Notes: generated by a model not told the origin, from the letters alone. DNA of 64,000 bases from Artemia franciscana (GCF_032884065.1 NC_088873.1:30400716-30464715), one strand, 5' to 3'; positions 30,576 through 61,934 are shown, counted from the first letter of the stretch. Numbers and translations: made by a program.

Positions 30576-33539
30576 GGTAGTTGTGATATTAAGCACTAAA
30601 AACTAAGCGAAAATTTAGATATTGATGTCTTGGAAGCAATAACAAAATTACGGGTAAAGTGTTTAAATCTTAATTGCGTTATTGTCAGTATATTTTGTTA
30701 TAATTTACTTGATATATTTATTTTGGGTGTTTATCCGTGTTTTCACAACACTAAAAATGCTCAAACCTGTATTTAATCAGATTTGATTTCAATTATTGTC
30801 TTAACTGGATTTTTAGTAATGATTTACTTTAACGTTCGAATGATTTTTAGCTTCTTCTTCAACTTAAACTTACTCGGTATATGGTATGTTGTGTTGGTAT
30901 TATAATTTATTTTTACGAAAAGAGTTTAACTAAAATGAAGCTACATCTTTCGACTCAAGCGTTTTCCAAAAAAACTTTTAAATAAAAAAGTTACTTTTTA
31001 CTCACATGTTCCAAATATATAACATTTTGACTAGATTATTGTTGAAAATTTGAGCTTGTCCTAAGTGGATGGGTAGCCTTCAAAGTCAAGTTGTTTAACG
31101 TATCCTCATGTGAAATATTAACATCATAATTTTTTTATCGTTGGATCGATGCCTTAACCCACAATGTACTTTAGCAGTTAATAAAATTAACTACTCAAAC
31201 ATTGTATATCGATCTTGGGGCCAAAGTCATGTTGCTTAAAAACTTTTTACAATGTTTTTATAAAGAGGCCTACTTTTACTTTGTTAAATGCGCTGTCTTT
31301 TGTTTTGCCTTTTTATTTGACAAACGTGTTCAAAACAATGTTTAATTCAAGTTGCATTTACTTTGTTTTTGGGTTTCTAAGGCTTAACTTTCTTTAATCC
31401 CAGATATTCCAGAGCTTGAAGACTTATTAACTCAAGATCATTATTCAAAAATCTTTTTTTGCTAATATTATTCATTTTCAGCTCTAATTAAGTAAAATAT
31501 TTACTGGGACTATCATTTTAAATTTGAAGTTGACCCCTTGCTTCATACCTCTATCTAAAATATTTGAGTTAAACAGTTAGGGTGAATTTAGACTTGGTAC
31601 GTTTTAGAGCAGAAGTCAATATTTATGGCCCCATTCCATAAAATATTTACTAGTTACTTTTCAGGTTTCTTTTCAATTTCTACACCCTACTGGAACATTC
31701 ATGGTCGGAAGTTTGATTTACAACAATTTCACGCTTCTAATACTTATTGTTTCAACTCTTACAGAATTCAATAGATGGGCTAAACTCAGTCTTTTGAGGT
31801 TTTGATAAATAATCCTGCTTAAAATATATTTAGACATATAAATCAAAATACGAAGTTTATTCATGCAATTACCATTTGTCTAGGCCTTCTCTCTTCTTTT
31901 AACTATCAGACGAAGAATTTTCTTCTTTTAAAGAAAGTTCTTTGTTTCTTCTCCAAGTACAAGTGAGTACAAATAAGTTCCTCTCCCACGTCATTCAATG
32001 CTATTTATAAAGTATAAGCACTATCAGATCAATAAAAGAAAGCTTCTGTTTAGAGACCTTTCAAAATCTTTAATAGAAAATTAAATTAAAAAATTCGCAC
32101 TTTAAATGTCCACTTTAAAAATCATATTACTAAGCCAAAGCCTTCTCAAAACTATCGTTTTGTTTTCTAGCCTGACATCACAACACACAAAAGTTCAAAT
32201 ATAAATCTTGCTTAAGATAACCTTACCTTGAAATTACATTCATATTATTATAAAACATATGAATTGTGAGATATTTAAACCCAACAAGAAAAAGCAAGCA
32301 AACACAACATGAGTACAAACAAAGAAGGAAAAAATCTAATGGGTCCTATAAAAGAAAAGATAAAAAGAAAGATAAATTAACATTAGTAATAAATTACCGG
32401 GAACTGAAAGCAAGAAGACATCAAATCAAAAGACGTCTACTGATTCACCAGGAATAGATGGCAAGATAGTTCTTTTTCATTGGTTATTGCTTTTTCAAGT
32501 ATCTGACTGCAGTATGTTTGAAATTATAATTATGTATAACGATTTCCAAAGAATTGTTCGTCGATTGTCCTTAGTTCTAAACTCGTGGTCCTTGCTTTTA
32601 AGGACCAAAAGCTCTGACAACAAAAAACGATGAACTTGAAACGTCACTTCTCATAGGAACGGATTTGAAATACAAACACTCTGGTTTATACGGCATTAGA
32701 TGTTGTGTATTCCTTTTATAAATAGGAAAAAAAAATTTAGAATTCTGCTAATAGCAGATAAAAATTACTTTTTATGTCATTAAGATAAAAAGTTTCACGT
32801 AGAAAATACGACACTTTTATGTAGGTTTAGTTTTTCTTTTCCACGAAACAAAAAGAAACAATAGGATTTTTAAGCATCATTTTCTAGTGAATACTAGGTT
32901 ACTTAATTAAAGGTTGCAGTGAAAGGATTAAAACGGATCATAGTGTTTTTTAGCATTAAATTGTAATATCAATGCATACCTTTAACAATGCTTCTCTGTT
33001 ACAAGAGCTGTCTTTACAAAAATCCTAGAACGCAGAAAAAGAGGGGGGGGGGAGGATTCCAATTAGCACAATCACAAATTTGTACTAGAAACATCAAAGA
33101 TACAATTATCAACTTCTTGTTCCAAAAACATCATAATCAAAGATAGAACATTGGCGCACATGGTATCTTATTAACTAGCAAAAAAAATAATTTTAAGGAT
33201 CTCATTTCTTCTATTCTTTATTCCTTAGTGCGTAAGCAATCGCCCAAGAAAGTTCTTAAATCACTTTGTAATAAGATGAGTTCAGTCTCAAAGGACTACC
33301 ATGTCAAACATGTCCCCCTAGCTGGTGGCTGAATAGTTGCCATATCTCTCACTTCTAGCCAAAGCAGTCTTTCCAACCGGTCTGTTCAGAAACAAATCTT
33401 CGCACTTATCACTTAGTGGAGTTTTTACACTACAGATCTTGCATTTTAGCCCACTTAATAGATATTAAATGGGAAAAAAAGAAAAAAAAGTAGCCAGTAG
33501 TTGCTTTACTTTCACTGCAAAGCCTGAGGTGAATAAATA
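30576..33539. other. Intergenic between CDC27 and the 3' end of CYP4
   Basis: About 3 kb of AT-rich sequence. The part nearest 33539 should hold the CYP4 3' UTR; no unambiguous polyadenylation signal was assigned. Open frames (31215-31397, 32266-32457) lack recognisable domains; the latter is low-complexity Lys/Arg. Confidence 0.5.
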
Positions 33540-52811
<19,272 letters not shown>

Positions 52812-53034
52812 CTATAATAAAAATTAATATATTGGAGGTTTTCTTCTAAAGGGTCGTAAATAAGCAATTTGAAAACTGAAACAGCTGGTTCAGACCAATT
52901 GTTTTTTTTTCCAAAAGGATAGCCATAGGATATGAGAGGTAATCTTTTTAGACACCAACATTATACATTATAAATATGTTGAGAAATACAAATGCAGAAG
53001 AGAGAATAATGAGAACTTTTTTTTCCCAAGACCG

Positions 53035-53200
53035 TGAACAAACAAAAACTATTTGAATATTTAGGCCCTATATCTAACGGCCGTCTTCAGCAAAGAAAAT
53101 AATAAGCAATAACACACTTACAATAAAAGTTCTTGGTTAAAAATCCATTTTTTAAAATAGCTAGGCATTATTACTTCTGAACGAAAAGTTCAGCCAAGAC
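53035..53200 (-). mobile_element. Penelope-like terminal fragment
   Basis: The complement of 53056-53090 reads CTGAAGACGGCCGTTAGATATAGGGCC followed by TAAATATTC, in line with the Penelope termini elsewhere in the window; G of the GAAA box is lost. It continues toward 53200 with a worn version of the terminal sequence (..GAACTTTTCGTTCAG). No coding part. Confidence 0.65.
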
Positions 53201-53689
53201 TCAAGAACTTTTCATTAAGATATTTCAGGTGGGCAGGATAGGGCTGAATGCCTTTTTAAGCTTACTTGCCTGGTCTGAAATATATCCGAATCATTTGTAC
53301 AAATTTTATTTCTAATACTAGTGTATTTTTGTAGAACAAAACTAAGAGTGGATTTGTAAAAGTTTTCAGACTCAGAAGAGCGATTCCCTATCATAATTTG
53401 GAGTAGTTTTTGCTTACATTTTCACTAGTAAATCTGGCAGAAAAAAAGTTAAGCTAAGAAAAAAAAGCTGGGAGCTGGGACTTCGCTCAGTCTGCGGCAC
53501 TTGGCACGCGGCAGGCTTGCATATATTTGATTTTCTAATTATGGATTAGCATAATTATTGTTTTTTTCTTTAGTCTTAAGTCATGAGGTGTCAAATCAGC
53601 AATTACAATCGAATTAAGAAATTGGGATTAATTAAGAAATTGCAATTAAGAAATTGCATCAAGGAATCATCCATTCTATAGCATTTGTT
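53201..53689 (-). other. Upstream CYP4 intron or flank, small tandem words
   Basis: 53606-53660 contains four copies of ATTAAGAAATTG-type words. No CYP4 I-helix exon was found. Confidence 0.5.
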
Positions 53690-54600
53690 TTCTACTGAGA
53701 CTCATTTTGATTCTCTCTGTTGCTTCACTTTTAACCGCAGATTTCGTTTACCATTCAATGTGATCATCCCTCTCCCTTTTCTTCTAACTACATTTTTCTT
53801 TGTCCATTATTTTCCTTTGGGAATCATTGTGATGGCTATTTTTACATGTCTTCTAGCCGCGTATCCCATTACGATTCATTTTCGTGCATAATTACTTCAA
53901 ACATTTCCCCATGCCTTTAGCAGTACAAATTCATTCAAAACCATGCGTAATTTCGCATGACGTCATATACGTTCATATCATGAACGCCATTTCATGACGT
54001 CATACAGTCCTTTGTCATTTTCTGTAATGTTGCACGTGTCATTGATACTAAAAACCGATTCCTCCTTCACGGACTCATACACTCTAAACTAACACGTTCC
54101 TACATTCTGTTGAAATTATACTTTGTCTTATAACTGCACATTTCTTTGTGCAATATTTTCCTTTAAATTTAATGTGATCTTTTATGTTTCTTGCTCCATG
54201 CCTTTTTCTTTAGCTATTCAGTCATCTTCCATCGTGTGTAATTTTTCATGCATCATATATACTAAAAACGGTACTACCACTCCGGGGGGGGGGGGAGAAA
54301 ATAATGAAATTTATGCTCTTGAAATGCTTTTCGTTTAAAATTTCATGTGATTTTTGCTTTTTATTCTTCCATGCCTTAATTTTGCTTAGTCATCTGACAT
54401 CAAATTTCGTTGTGCAACGTTTCCCTTGGCAATTCAACGTGATTTTTGCTATTTCTTGTTCTATGCCTTTTTCTTTAGCTGTTCAGAGTAATTTGTCATT
54501 TTATGTAATTTCACATGCATCATAGATACAAAAAAAACAAACGATACGACCACCCCAGGGAGGAAAATTATGTAATTTATGTTCTTGAAATGTATATAGA
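53690..54600. repeat. Diverged tandem array (T-rich units, ~200-300 bp)
   Basis: Several worn units share the order TTTCTTTGTGCAATATTTTC, (A/T)TTCAATGTGATC, TCCATGCCTTTTTCTTTAGC, TTCA.TC(A/T)T..CATTTT.TGTAATTTC and CATGCATCATA. Examples start near 53790, 54130 and 54400. A G-run lies at 54283-54296. Non-coding. Confidence 0.55.
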
Positions 54601-55594
54601 TATCACATCACTCATATGAATTGTTTTCTAAAAACTAAGGCTCTATACGAAATCCCTTAAACTCGTAACCTATCTAGATCGCTTTTTCGAGCCAGAAAAT
54701 GTTAATGTTAAGGTTAATTTATGGTCGGATTTTGGGTTAATTTAAGTTAATTTATGGTCGTTTTACTTTTTTGCCGTTGGGGTATCTTCTCTTATACACG
54801 TGATAAGTCACGTTGTCTATGTTTCAATGCACTCTTTTTAAATTCATCTCAAAAAAATATTTATTTGTGTTTGTTTCATTAGATATATTTATGGCGATTT
54901 CTGCGCTTTCACAACACCAATAAAAGCGAAATCAAAAACCGTTCAAATCCCACAGTTTCACTAGGTCAATTCATCTACCTAAATATTCCTTTCAAATCAA
55001 TCTCTAGCTAAAATTTTCGATTTAAGTTATCTATTCAGTCTTCGGTTAAGCAAAAATGATACACTAGGATTTTGAAGGGTTTTTAGGGATGGCAAACATA
55101 TATGTCGTAATTTCTGCTCGTTTTAAGTCTGGTTTGACTGTTTAATGTTATTTCCCTTGGTTTTTGGCTTACATTTCTTCATTTATTGTAATTTTTACCA
55201 AATTAAGTTTTATATTTTGATTATGCTAAATACTGATCTTGAAAGAAAAACCTTGTTTCTTGAATTTATATTAAAAGGTTTTGTTTGGCTAAGTAAATAC
55301 GTCAAAACTGCAAAAAGAGGTTATTCATAAGATAAACGTAAAAAAAAAAAATATGGGAACAGGTAAATACTCAAAAAACGTTTGGATATTCAAAACATGA
55401 ATATAAAACATTTCATGCATGCGAATTCAACTTCTATTACACATCAGTTTTTCTTTTGAATTACTGAGAAAAATAATGGCTACCCCAAAGGTCTAATAAA
55501 ATAAATCTATGTTGATTTTTAAGCTTAAACTCAAATCAGATAATAAAAAGGATGCGAAATCGCTATATGAGTGGGTGGGTCTATACTGATGATA
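54601..55594. other. AT-rich sequence, no recognised gene
   Basis: 55085-55200 shares words with the foldback-family flanks (TTTCTGCTCGTTTTAAGTCT). Nothing else seen. Confidence 0.45.
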
Positions 55595-56042
55595 ATATGA
55601 AAAAAACTTCGTTTTCTTAAAGAGTTAAAGAGGCTGCGTCCCAAAGTCGAACCTTAAAACGTACAGGAATTAGAAGAGGCAGTTGGGGGGCTGCCGCCCC
55701 CCAAATCCCCCGCTTTTAAAGACTCTTTTGTACAGGTTTTTTTGTTTTTTTGCTAACCCCCCGCTCTTGGCTTCGGAAAGGCCCGCTTTTAATTAACAAA
55801 AAATTGAAATGAATGAATAATGGAATAACTTCGAAAAATGTTAAACACAAGAGGACAGGAGAACCATTGCGCAGAAACTAGTAATTAGTAACAATGAAGT
55901 AGCCCCAGAAAAAAAAACTGTACAAAAGAGTCTTTAAAAGCGAGGGGTTTGGGGGGCGGCAGCCCCCCAACTGCCTCTTCTAAGGTTCGACTTTGGGACG
56001 CAGCCTCTTTAACTTTTTAAGAAAACGAAGTTTTTTTCATAT
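55595..56042. repeat. Long palindrome (foldback element), ~130-bp arms
   Basis: The left arm 55595-55743 and right arm 55909-56042 are near-perfect complements (ATATGAAAAAAACTTCGTTT.. / ..AAACGAAGTTTTTTTCATAT, with GGGGGGCTGCCGCCCCCCAA in the middle). The left arm has a ~15-bp extra piece near 55660. The spacer is 165 bp. Part of the arm (CCCCCGCTTTTAAAGACTCT) recurs alone at 56832-56851. Confidence 0.92.
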
Positions 56043-57090
56043 CATTTCTGTACGTTTTTCTATAATCCATGGTGGATGTAATTTAATAATTCCTGTACTC
56101 CTCGTAGAGGAATTAGGAGAGGAAGTTGGGTGGCTGACGCCCCCCAACCCCCCCCCCCCCCGCTTTTAAATCATTGTATAAAATAGAAAAAAATGGATAG
56201 AATGACCGAAATGTTTATTTTGCTCATAAGAAGCTAATATTCTGTTATCTCTCAAATGATAAGCAGTCCAGGTGTTAACAAAATTATACACTTTTATTTT
56301 GATCGCTACGTCCAAAAGCCTATAATAAAGAATTTATTCTAAAAATGCCTTCTCATATAGGAAACATCTTTAGGTAATTATAGTAAATTATATATATTTA
56401 TCTTATTTAGCAACTATTTATATAAAATAAGTAAATATCCACGTTTCATTAAATCGAGAAAAACTTAAACTTCTTCAAAACATTTGAAAATTCACCTAAA
56501 AATTGGCAATGAGCACTTAAAGGCTATAAAATATATACTTAAAGCACATTTATATCACACTTATTTCGGACATCGCTGAGGATTGCCCCAGTTGCAAAGT
56601 CCCCAACAGGGTCAAAAGTCAGTTCTTTTGGACATGTATCTTACAGCTCCAGTCAACTCGTGCATTTCTGGAATGGAGCTGGATTTTTATGATGCTTGCA
56701 GTCATTCTCGCCGTGCTGAGCTGATTATTTTGATGTACTTGAATGTTGATATTCGTAACTTTTAAGAATTTCAAAAATTAACATGGGACTATTAGACTAT
56801 TAGGACTATAAGAAGACTATTAGGAGAGACAAACCCCCCGCTTTTAAAGACTCTTTTGTACAGGTTTAATTTTTTTTCATATTATTTCTGTACGTTTTTC
56901 TACAATCCATTGTGGATGTAATTTAATAATTCCTGTACTCCTCGTACAGGAATTAGGAGAGGAACCCCCCCCCCGCTTTTAAATCATTGTATAAAATAGA
57001 AAACAAAATAGATAGAATGACCGAAATGTTTCTTTTGCTCATAAGAAGCTAATATTCTGTTATCTCTCAAATGATAAGCTGTCCAGGTGT
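56043..57090. repeat. Direct repeat pair (~220 bp), 830 bp apart
   Basis: 56043-56275 and 56874-57090 share ATTTCTGTACGTTTTTCTA.. through ..TAAATCATTGTATAAAATAG, GAATGACCGAAATGTTT and CTCAAATGATAAGC.GTCCAG, with few differences apart from C-run length and a small gap. Both follow sequence of the palindrome's arm, so a larger unit (arm plus this segment) was duplicated. Confidence 0.88.
56276..56873. other. Sequence between the direct repeats
   Basis: AT-rich. The open plus frame at 56583-56765 (60 codons) has no recognisable domain. Confidence 0.45.
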
Positions 57091-57125
57091 TATAAAATTT
57101 TTTTTTGATGTTGTGAAAAAAAAAA

Positions 57126-57197
57126 CCGCCCGTAGGGAACTTAAACCCTTGACCCAAGAATTAAAAGTCCCACGCTCTACCGACTTGAGCTAATCAC
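57126..57197 (-). pseudogene. tRNA-Lys(TTT)-like sequence with ruined acceptor stem
   Basis: Minus strand: TAGCTCAAGTCGGTAGAGC (D arm), CTTTTAA anticodon loop (TTT), GGGTC variable loop, GGGTTTAAGTTCC (B-box/T arm), ACGGGCGG 3' end followed by a T-run. The 5' acceptor strand should complement ACGGGCG but reads AAGTGAT, and the anticodon stem has mismatches. So it is a tRNA pseudogene or the head of a tRNA-Lys SINE, not a working tRNA. Confidence 0.75.
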
Positions 57198-57282
57198 TTG
57201 CATGTGTGTAAATATAACTTCTCAATAACTTTTAAAAATTTCAAATTAACATGGGCTCTTATGGAGAGAAATGCGTTAATTA

Positions 57283-57918
57283 AGTAGCTAATGCGTGGTT
57301 TCTGGAAAACAGGGAAGGAGTTATCGGATCGAGCTGAAATTTCGCGGATGAGCTCCTGGGCCGTAGGGGACCTTAACTTGTGAATTTCAGCCCGATCGGA
57401 CAACGTTAAAAGGGGGGTGGGGTTGGGAGGTCGAAACTTTCGGGGGGTTAAGATTTTCCTACGAAACTTTCCAGAAAAATTACTCGGAGAATTCCGCATC
57501 GAATGAGTCTTCGTACACCCAGATCCGATGTCGGATGTGACCTGTAGGCGTCTAGAAAAAAAAAGAAAATGAATTTTAAGTGGCTATGCGTGGTTTCTGG
57601 AAAACAGGGAAGGAGTTATCAGATCGAGCTCCTAATTTCGCGGATAAGCTCCTGGGCCCTAGGGGACCTTAACTTGTGAATTTCAGCCCGATCGGACAAC
57701 GTTAAAGGGGGGCTGGGGTTGACGGGTCGAAACTTTCGGCCAGATTTTCCCCATGAAGGAAAAATTGGAGGGGGATGAAATTTTGCAGGTTTCTTAGTTG
57801 GAGAACGGGCTACGAAATGCATCCCTCCCCATCCCTCTGCGACTACTGGAACCGAAGATCGCTTAACATTGTCGTGGGTCGCCTCTTTATAGAGGCACGA
57901 GTGTGCCTCCTTGATAGA
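57283..57918. repeat. Array element C: two ~297-bp tandem units followed by hairpins
   Basis: Both units carry GTGGTTTCTGGAAAACAGGG AAGGAGTTATC, TTCGCGGAT(G/A)AGCTCCTGGG, TTGTGAATTTCAGCCCGATC and GGTCGAAACTTTCGG (starting near 57290 and 57587). At 57881-57918 two nested hairpins follow: GCCTCTTTATAGAGGC and AGGCACGAGTGTGCCT. The arrangement parallels array elements A and B. Confidence 0.7.
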
Positions 57919-58854
57919 GGTATGGCATATCTATTACATATTTCTTCAGTCCGTCGATTGATCAGCCCTCAGAGGAGACCACCACAGTCATATGCAAAAT
58001 TTCGCTTTGTAATTCTTTAAACTTCTTTTATATTTGTAAATGTTAAAGTAGGGGAGGATTCGCTGCATAGAAGAAATTGAAGAAAAATAGACTTTTTAAC
58101 AGGAAATAATTAGCAACTTACTTATTTTCCATGTAAATACGGATAAAATTATTCGCATTAATTGATTTTATGTTTAAATCGTGACTTCAAAAGAAAAAAG
58201 ACTGCATACGAAAAGCAAACCTTGTAACTGAAACATTATCACTTTTTATGGGTTATAAAATTTACCAATAGCGAAACTTAATGTTCCTAGTTTACACTGA
58301 TTGTGCTAACGCCCACTGTTTTTTTTTCTTTTTTGTTTAAAGATTTTTGCAAACAATCTACATTATGGGTGCCAGCCGGAAGGGAGATGGGACTAACATT
58401 TTTGGATTTAGAAAATACTTGTTATTCATAAAGGAACATCTTTGGAAAAACTAGAATATTATGTGCTTATTTTTTCTATATGGAACCCAGTCTAAACGCA
58501 GCAACTATTTCAGTTGGTGGCTCAAGATCCCTGGCCTCTTGAATTTTTTTCTACGGCTAACATATATGATGGAATTTCAACCAAACTGAGAACTCAATAT
58601 AGCTTATATATGTTTGTTCGATCATATTGGCATCCATCATACAGAAAGCTACATATCATTTGTATACTAAAGGCTAAATCTAGATTCTCTCGGACAATTT
58701 GCCAAAACTATAAAATAAGAAACTTGAAGGGTTCTCTTTCATAGTTGCGAAATCAAATCTGAGAAATGCAAATGTAAGGCCTTGAAACTAGCGGAAATAC
58801 AATTTCTGAATTCTGGGCCTAAAATTTTGACTAGTTTCCAGATAAATTGCCTAC
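57919..58854. other. No recognised feature
   Basis: AT-rich. A plus-strand open frame at 58514-58744 (76 codons) was not recognised and is not a CYP4 exon. Confidence 0.45.
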
Positions 58855-59233
58855 ATATTGTTCTGGGTACCTGGCTAACTGACCGTATTTCAAACAGTAG
58901 GTTGTACGAAAAAAGTGGTTCAATCCCGCTTTCTAGGGCTACAGTGAAAGAAAGATAGAGATTGCTAGGCCACGTTCAGCGGATGAAGGATGACAGATTG
59001 CCGAAGATTGTCCTTTTTGGCCAACCAACTGGGGCTACACGGAAAGCAGGTCGTTCTCGTCCGGGGTGGCAGGATGTCATAAATAAAGATTTAAAGGAAA
59101 TGGGAACTTCCTGGGAAGGTATAAAGAGGGAGGCCTTGAATAGATTAGGTTGGAGGTGGAGCGTGCGTAGCTGTGTTGGCCTCAGGCGGCTTTGTGATGC
59201 AGTGAGTTATTAGTAGTAGTAGTAGTAGTAGTT
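58855..59233 (+). pseudogene. C-terminal tail of a non-LTR reverse transcriptase with (TAG)n tail
   Basis: Plus strand: LGTWLTDRISNSRLYEKSGS, an in-frame TAG near 58957, then RLLGHVQRMKDDRLPKIVLF, GRSRPGWQDVINKDLKEMG and WEGIKREALNRLGWRWSV. 'LGH..RM.DDRLPK' followed by 'GR...W.D....DL' is the standard end of RTE/CR1-like ORF2 proteins. The element ends in a TAG microsatellite (59210-59233), a usual non-LTR 3' tail. Strongly 5'-truncated. Confidence 0.9.
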
Positions 59234-59621
59234 ATGATAGGTTTTCTAACAATGCTATGATAGACCCGATCAAAAATAAATACACATAAAAAAAAATAAA
59301 GAAAGAAAACTAAATGAAGAAGGAAAATAAAATAAAGCCTCCAGTCATTCGGTTTTAAAGCACCTTTTATTTACATTAACTAGATTTCTGGTGCCAGCGT
59401 CCTGTAAGGAGTTGCAGTAAATCTGCCACACGTGGTTTGGTTGTGAAGCAACAAAAAATGGAGTATCTATCCGTTTGGGCTCAAACCTTTCAAACTGGCA
59501 ACAAAAGTCCTAGCCAGGGGATTCACGTATACAAGGACGCTCTCAATGTTTTCAGCCAATCGGAGATAAAAATTGAGTAGGTAAATAGTGACGAAGACCA
59601 CACTGTTCTTTCGTCAAAAAC
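59234..59621. other. No recognised feature
   Basis: AT-rich flank with A-rich patches at 59288-59305; nothing assigned. Confidence 0.5.
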
Positions 59622-60490
59622 ATTAAAAGCAAGAAGAACAATAGAGAATTCTTTTTGTAAGACAGTGGAAATCTAATTTGAATGAATATTTTGGCTCTAT
59701 GTCCAAGGGCCGTCCTCGGCAAAACATAAGTACATAGAAGAAGAAAAATTTACAATAACATACAATAAGAGCTAAAATGAATTTTTTTTTAAAAAAATTT
59801 TAAGACTCCCGTAAAATCAATGGCAGTTTACCATGTGAGAATCCCGATAATCTTTCAAACATAATTTACATTCCAAAAATCTCTACAAATCTTCAAAAAA
59901 TCTACACACAAAATAATCTGTGTGCTGAATTTACCAATAATTTCAAAATCATGAATTTTCTAAATTCCGGCAAAGGTAAAACCGCAGTTACACGCCAAAG
60001 AGGGGTCAATTGAAATCAGACTTAAATTAGACTATTAAAATCAGGTCAATTGAATTGAAGTCAGGCTTAAGATTAATAATAATATTTCCTTAAGTATGTA
60101 CTTGGGGGAATATTCACTAAATGCTCTCAACCAGTAGACATTAACACAGAACCAGTCACAAATAGACCTTTTAGGTCAGCTGCCAAAGAAGCAAGATTAG
60201 CACTTAAAACATGTTTTTCTTCTTCCATTTCAATGAATTGTCTAGTTTTATCTCACTTTATTTATCAGTCCTGGTTGATAATCGCTGAAGTAAGGATGCT
60301 GGGACTGTTTTAAAAATTTTCAGTTGAGTTCTATTGATAGTATATTTTTGTTAATTGTTCTTCTTCTATTTATTTATGTTTTGCTGAGGACGGCCCTAGG
60401 ACATAGGGCCGAAGTATTCATTCAAAGTAGATTTCCACTGTCTTGTGAAAAGTATTCCATATTGTTCTTCTGGTTTTTGATGTTTGTTAT
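59622..60490 (+). mobile_element. Internally deleted Penelope-like element, second family
   Basis: Inverted termini at 59622-59800 (minus) and 60300-60480 (plus). The coding rest is in two scraps: 59850-60010 reads IIYIPKISTNLQKIYTQNNL, NNFKIMNFLNSGKGKTAVTR and QRGVN, then stops; 60080-60220 keeps LGEYSLNAL and the C-terminal tail. RT domain and GIY-YIG motifs are deleted. The terminal sequence differs from the 40-kb element, so this is a separate family. The ribozyme-like cores are altered (CCGAGGA at the left; GAAG for GAAA at the right). Confidence 0.85.
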
Positions 60491-60784
60491 TGAGTAGGCA
60501 AAATAATGGCACAAAACAACCCTATTTTACTGGCTCACATGTTTGTTCGTTGTTTTTTTTAGGTAAATTGACCGATGAAATATATGAAGTAAAATCAATG
60601 AAAGAAGATCTGTATTTGACAATAAAAGAAACAAAATATGGACGTAATTTTAATAGCAATACCGACCAAATTAGTTTGCAAAAATTATCAGCGATTGGGT
60701 AGACTCCATTATCCCTCACCTGAACATTTTGGCAACTAGCACCTCTGGCCCTAGCTACTAATTGCTACTAAATAAATAAAGCAG

Positions 60785-60900
60785 TTTTTTTCAAATGAAA
60801 ATAAAGAGCAACTTTACAACTTAGAACAAATGGAAATTTCCATACATGATGAGGCTGCTCAGCCTCAACCCCTTGTTCTTTACGGTAAAATATTATAGTG
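60785..60900. repeat. Foldback repeat family F, fragment
   Basis: One worn arm only: AAATAAAGAGCAACTTTACA.., ..CTCAGCCTCAACCCCTTGTTCTTTACGG..; it corresponds to the left arm of copies 1-3. Confidence 0.6.
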
Positions 60901-61135
60901 CTTCAAAAGTACTGCATATTCCAATTCAACTGCCCTTGTGTTTGAGCAGTCGCTCTTCCCATTGTCTGTGCATATAAATAGAATGTCAGGTTTAACGACT
61001 CTTGAACATGCAACATATAATGGTCCATGGGAAAACAATCCGTATTCAGATCTATACCTCATGATTCTAATGATTGCCCTTGAGCTTTGTTGATGGTGAT
61101 TGCTAATCGACGATTCCCTGTGTCGCCATCTTCAT
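60880..61135 (-). pseudogene. Helitron Pif1-like helicase C-terminal fragment
   Basis: Minus strand: NRRLAITINKAQGQSLES, a stop, GIDLNTDCF, then LYVACSRVVKPDILFICTDN. This is the last part of the SF1B helicase (motif V/VI region: INKAQGQ and YVACSRV) of Helitrons. It is a separate, more worn copy than those at 61935-62256 and 62454-63338, with a stop and a frameshift. Confidence 0.85.
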
Positions 61136-61576
61136 TTATATATCCCCCTGAGCCCCCCGGCGTCCCTGTTGTAGTTGTGTCCCTGTGTCCCGGTCGTCAA
61201 GTCCCGGTGTCCCGGTCGTCATTTGTGTCCCGGTCTGTATATACATTCATTTTTGAATTGGTCTTTTTTTAGGTTTTAGTTTTTTACCTGTTTTTAGTTT
61301 TTTTTTCTTTTTTTTAGTTTTGTTTTTCTACTTTATTTTTCATTTTTTTTCCTTTTTCATTTTATTTTCTTTTTTAGTTTTTTTTAGCTTTTTAGCTTTT
61401 TTAGTTTTTTATTAGTTTTTAGTTTTTTTTCTTTTTAGTTTTTTTTGTAGTTCATTTGTGTCCCGATGTCCCGGTCTGTAATTTCGTCAGTCGAAAACAT
61501 GACGTCAGTCGACACATAAACATGACGTCACCTGACAGATCCACAGACAGACAACTTATTTTTATATATATAGATA
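61136..61576. repeat. GTCCCGG-rich short repeats and T-rich low complexity
   Basis: 61150-61240 repeats GTGTCCCGGTCGTCA words; 61260-61450 is a degenerate TTTTAGTTTTT tract; 61455-61540 has GTCCCGATGTCCCGGTCTG and an ACATGACGTCA pair. It lies directly outside the Helitron 3' end. Non-coding. Confidence 0.75.
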
Positions 61577-61934
61577 TACTAGCTGTTGGGGTGGTGCTTC
61601 GCGCAACCCCAACACCTAGTTGGTGGGGCGCTTCGCGCCCCCCCAAGCCCCCCCGCGCGCGTAAGTCGTTACGCGCCATATTAGTTATGCGCCACTGTAG
61701 TTGTGTCCCTTTGTCCCACCCGTGAATATAGATAGATTTATATATGTGTTTCAAACTACGTAAAAATTGCGAATAAACAACATTCTTGGCTTTCCCATTG
61801 TCTGTGCATATACAAAGCCGTATGTACTAATAATGACGTCATATGCAAACTCTCTTTTTACAAACAAACAAACATGCAACCACACAACTCGTTTTTATAT
61901 AGAGAGATAGATAGATAGATAGATACAATACAAA

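Noticed and set aside
57126..57197. Functional tRNA-Lys gene
   Set aside because: The acceptor stem cannot pair and the anticodon stem has mismatches.
58514..58744. Candidate upstream CYP4 exon
   Set aside because: The open frame is on the wrong strand, and no I-helix (GxDTT) or other P450 motif is present on either strand.
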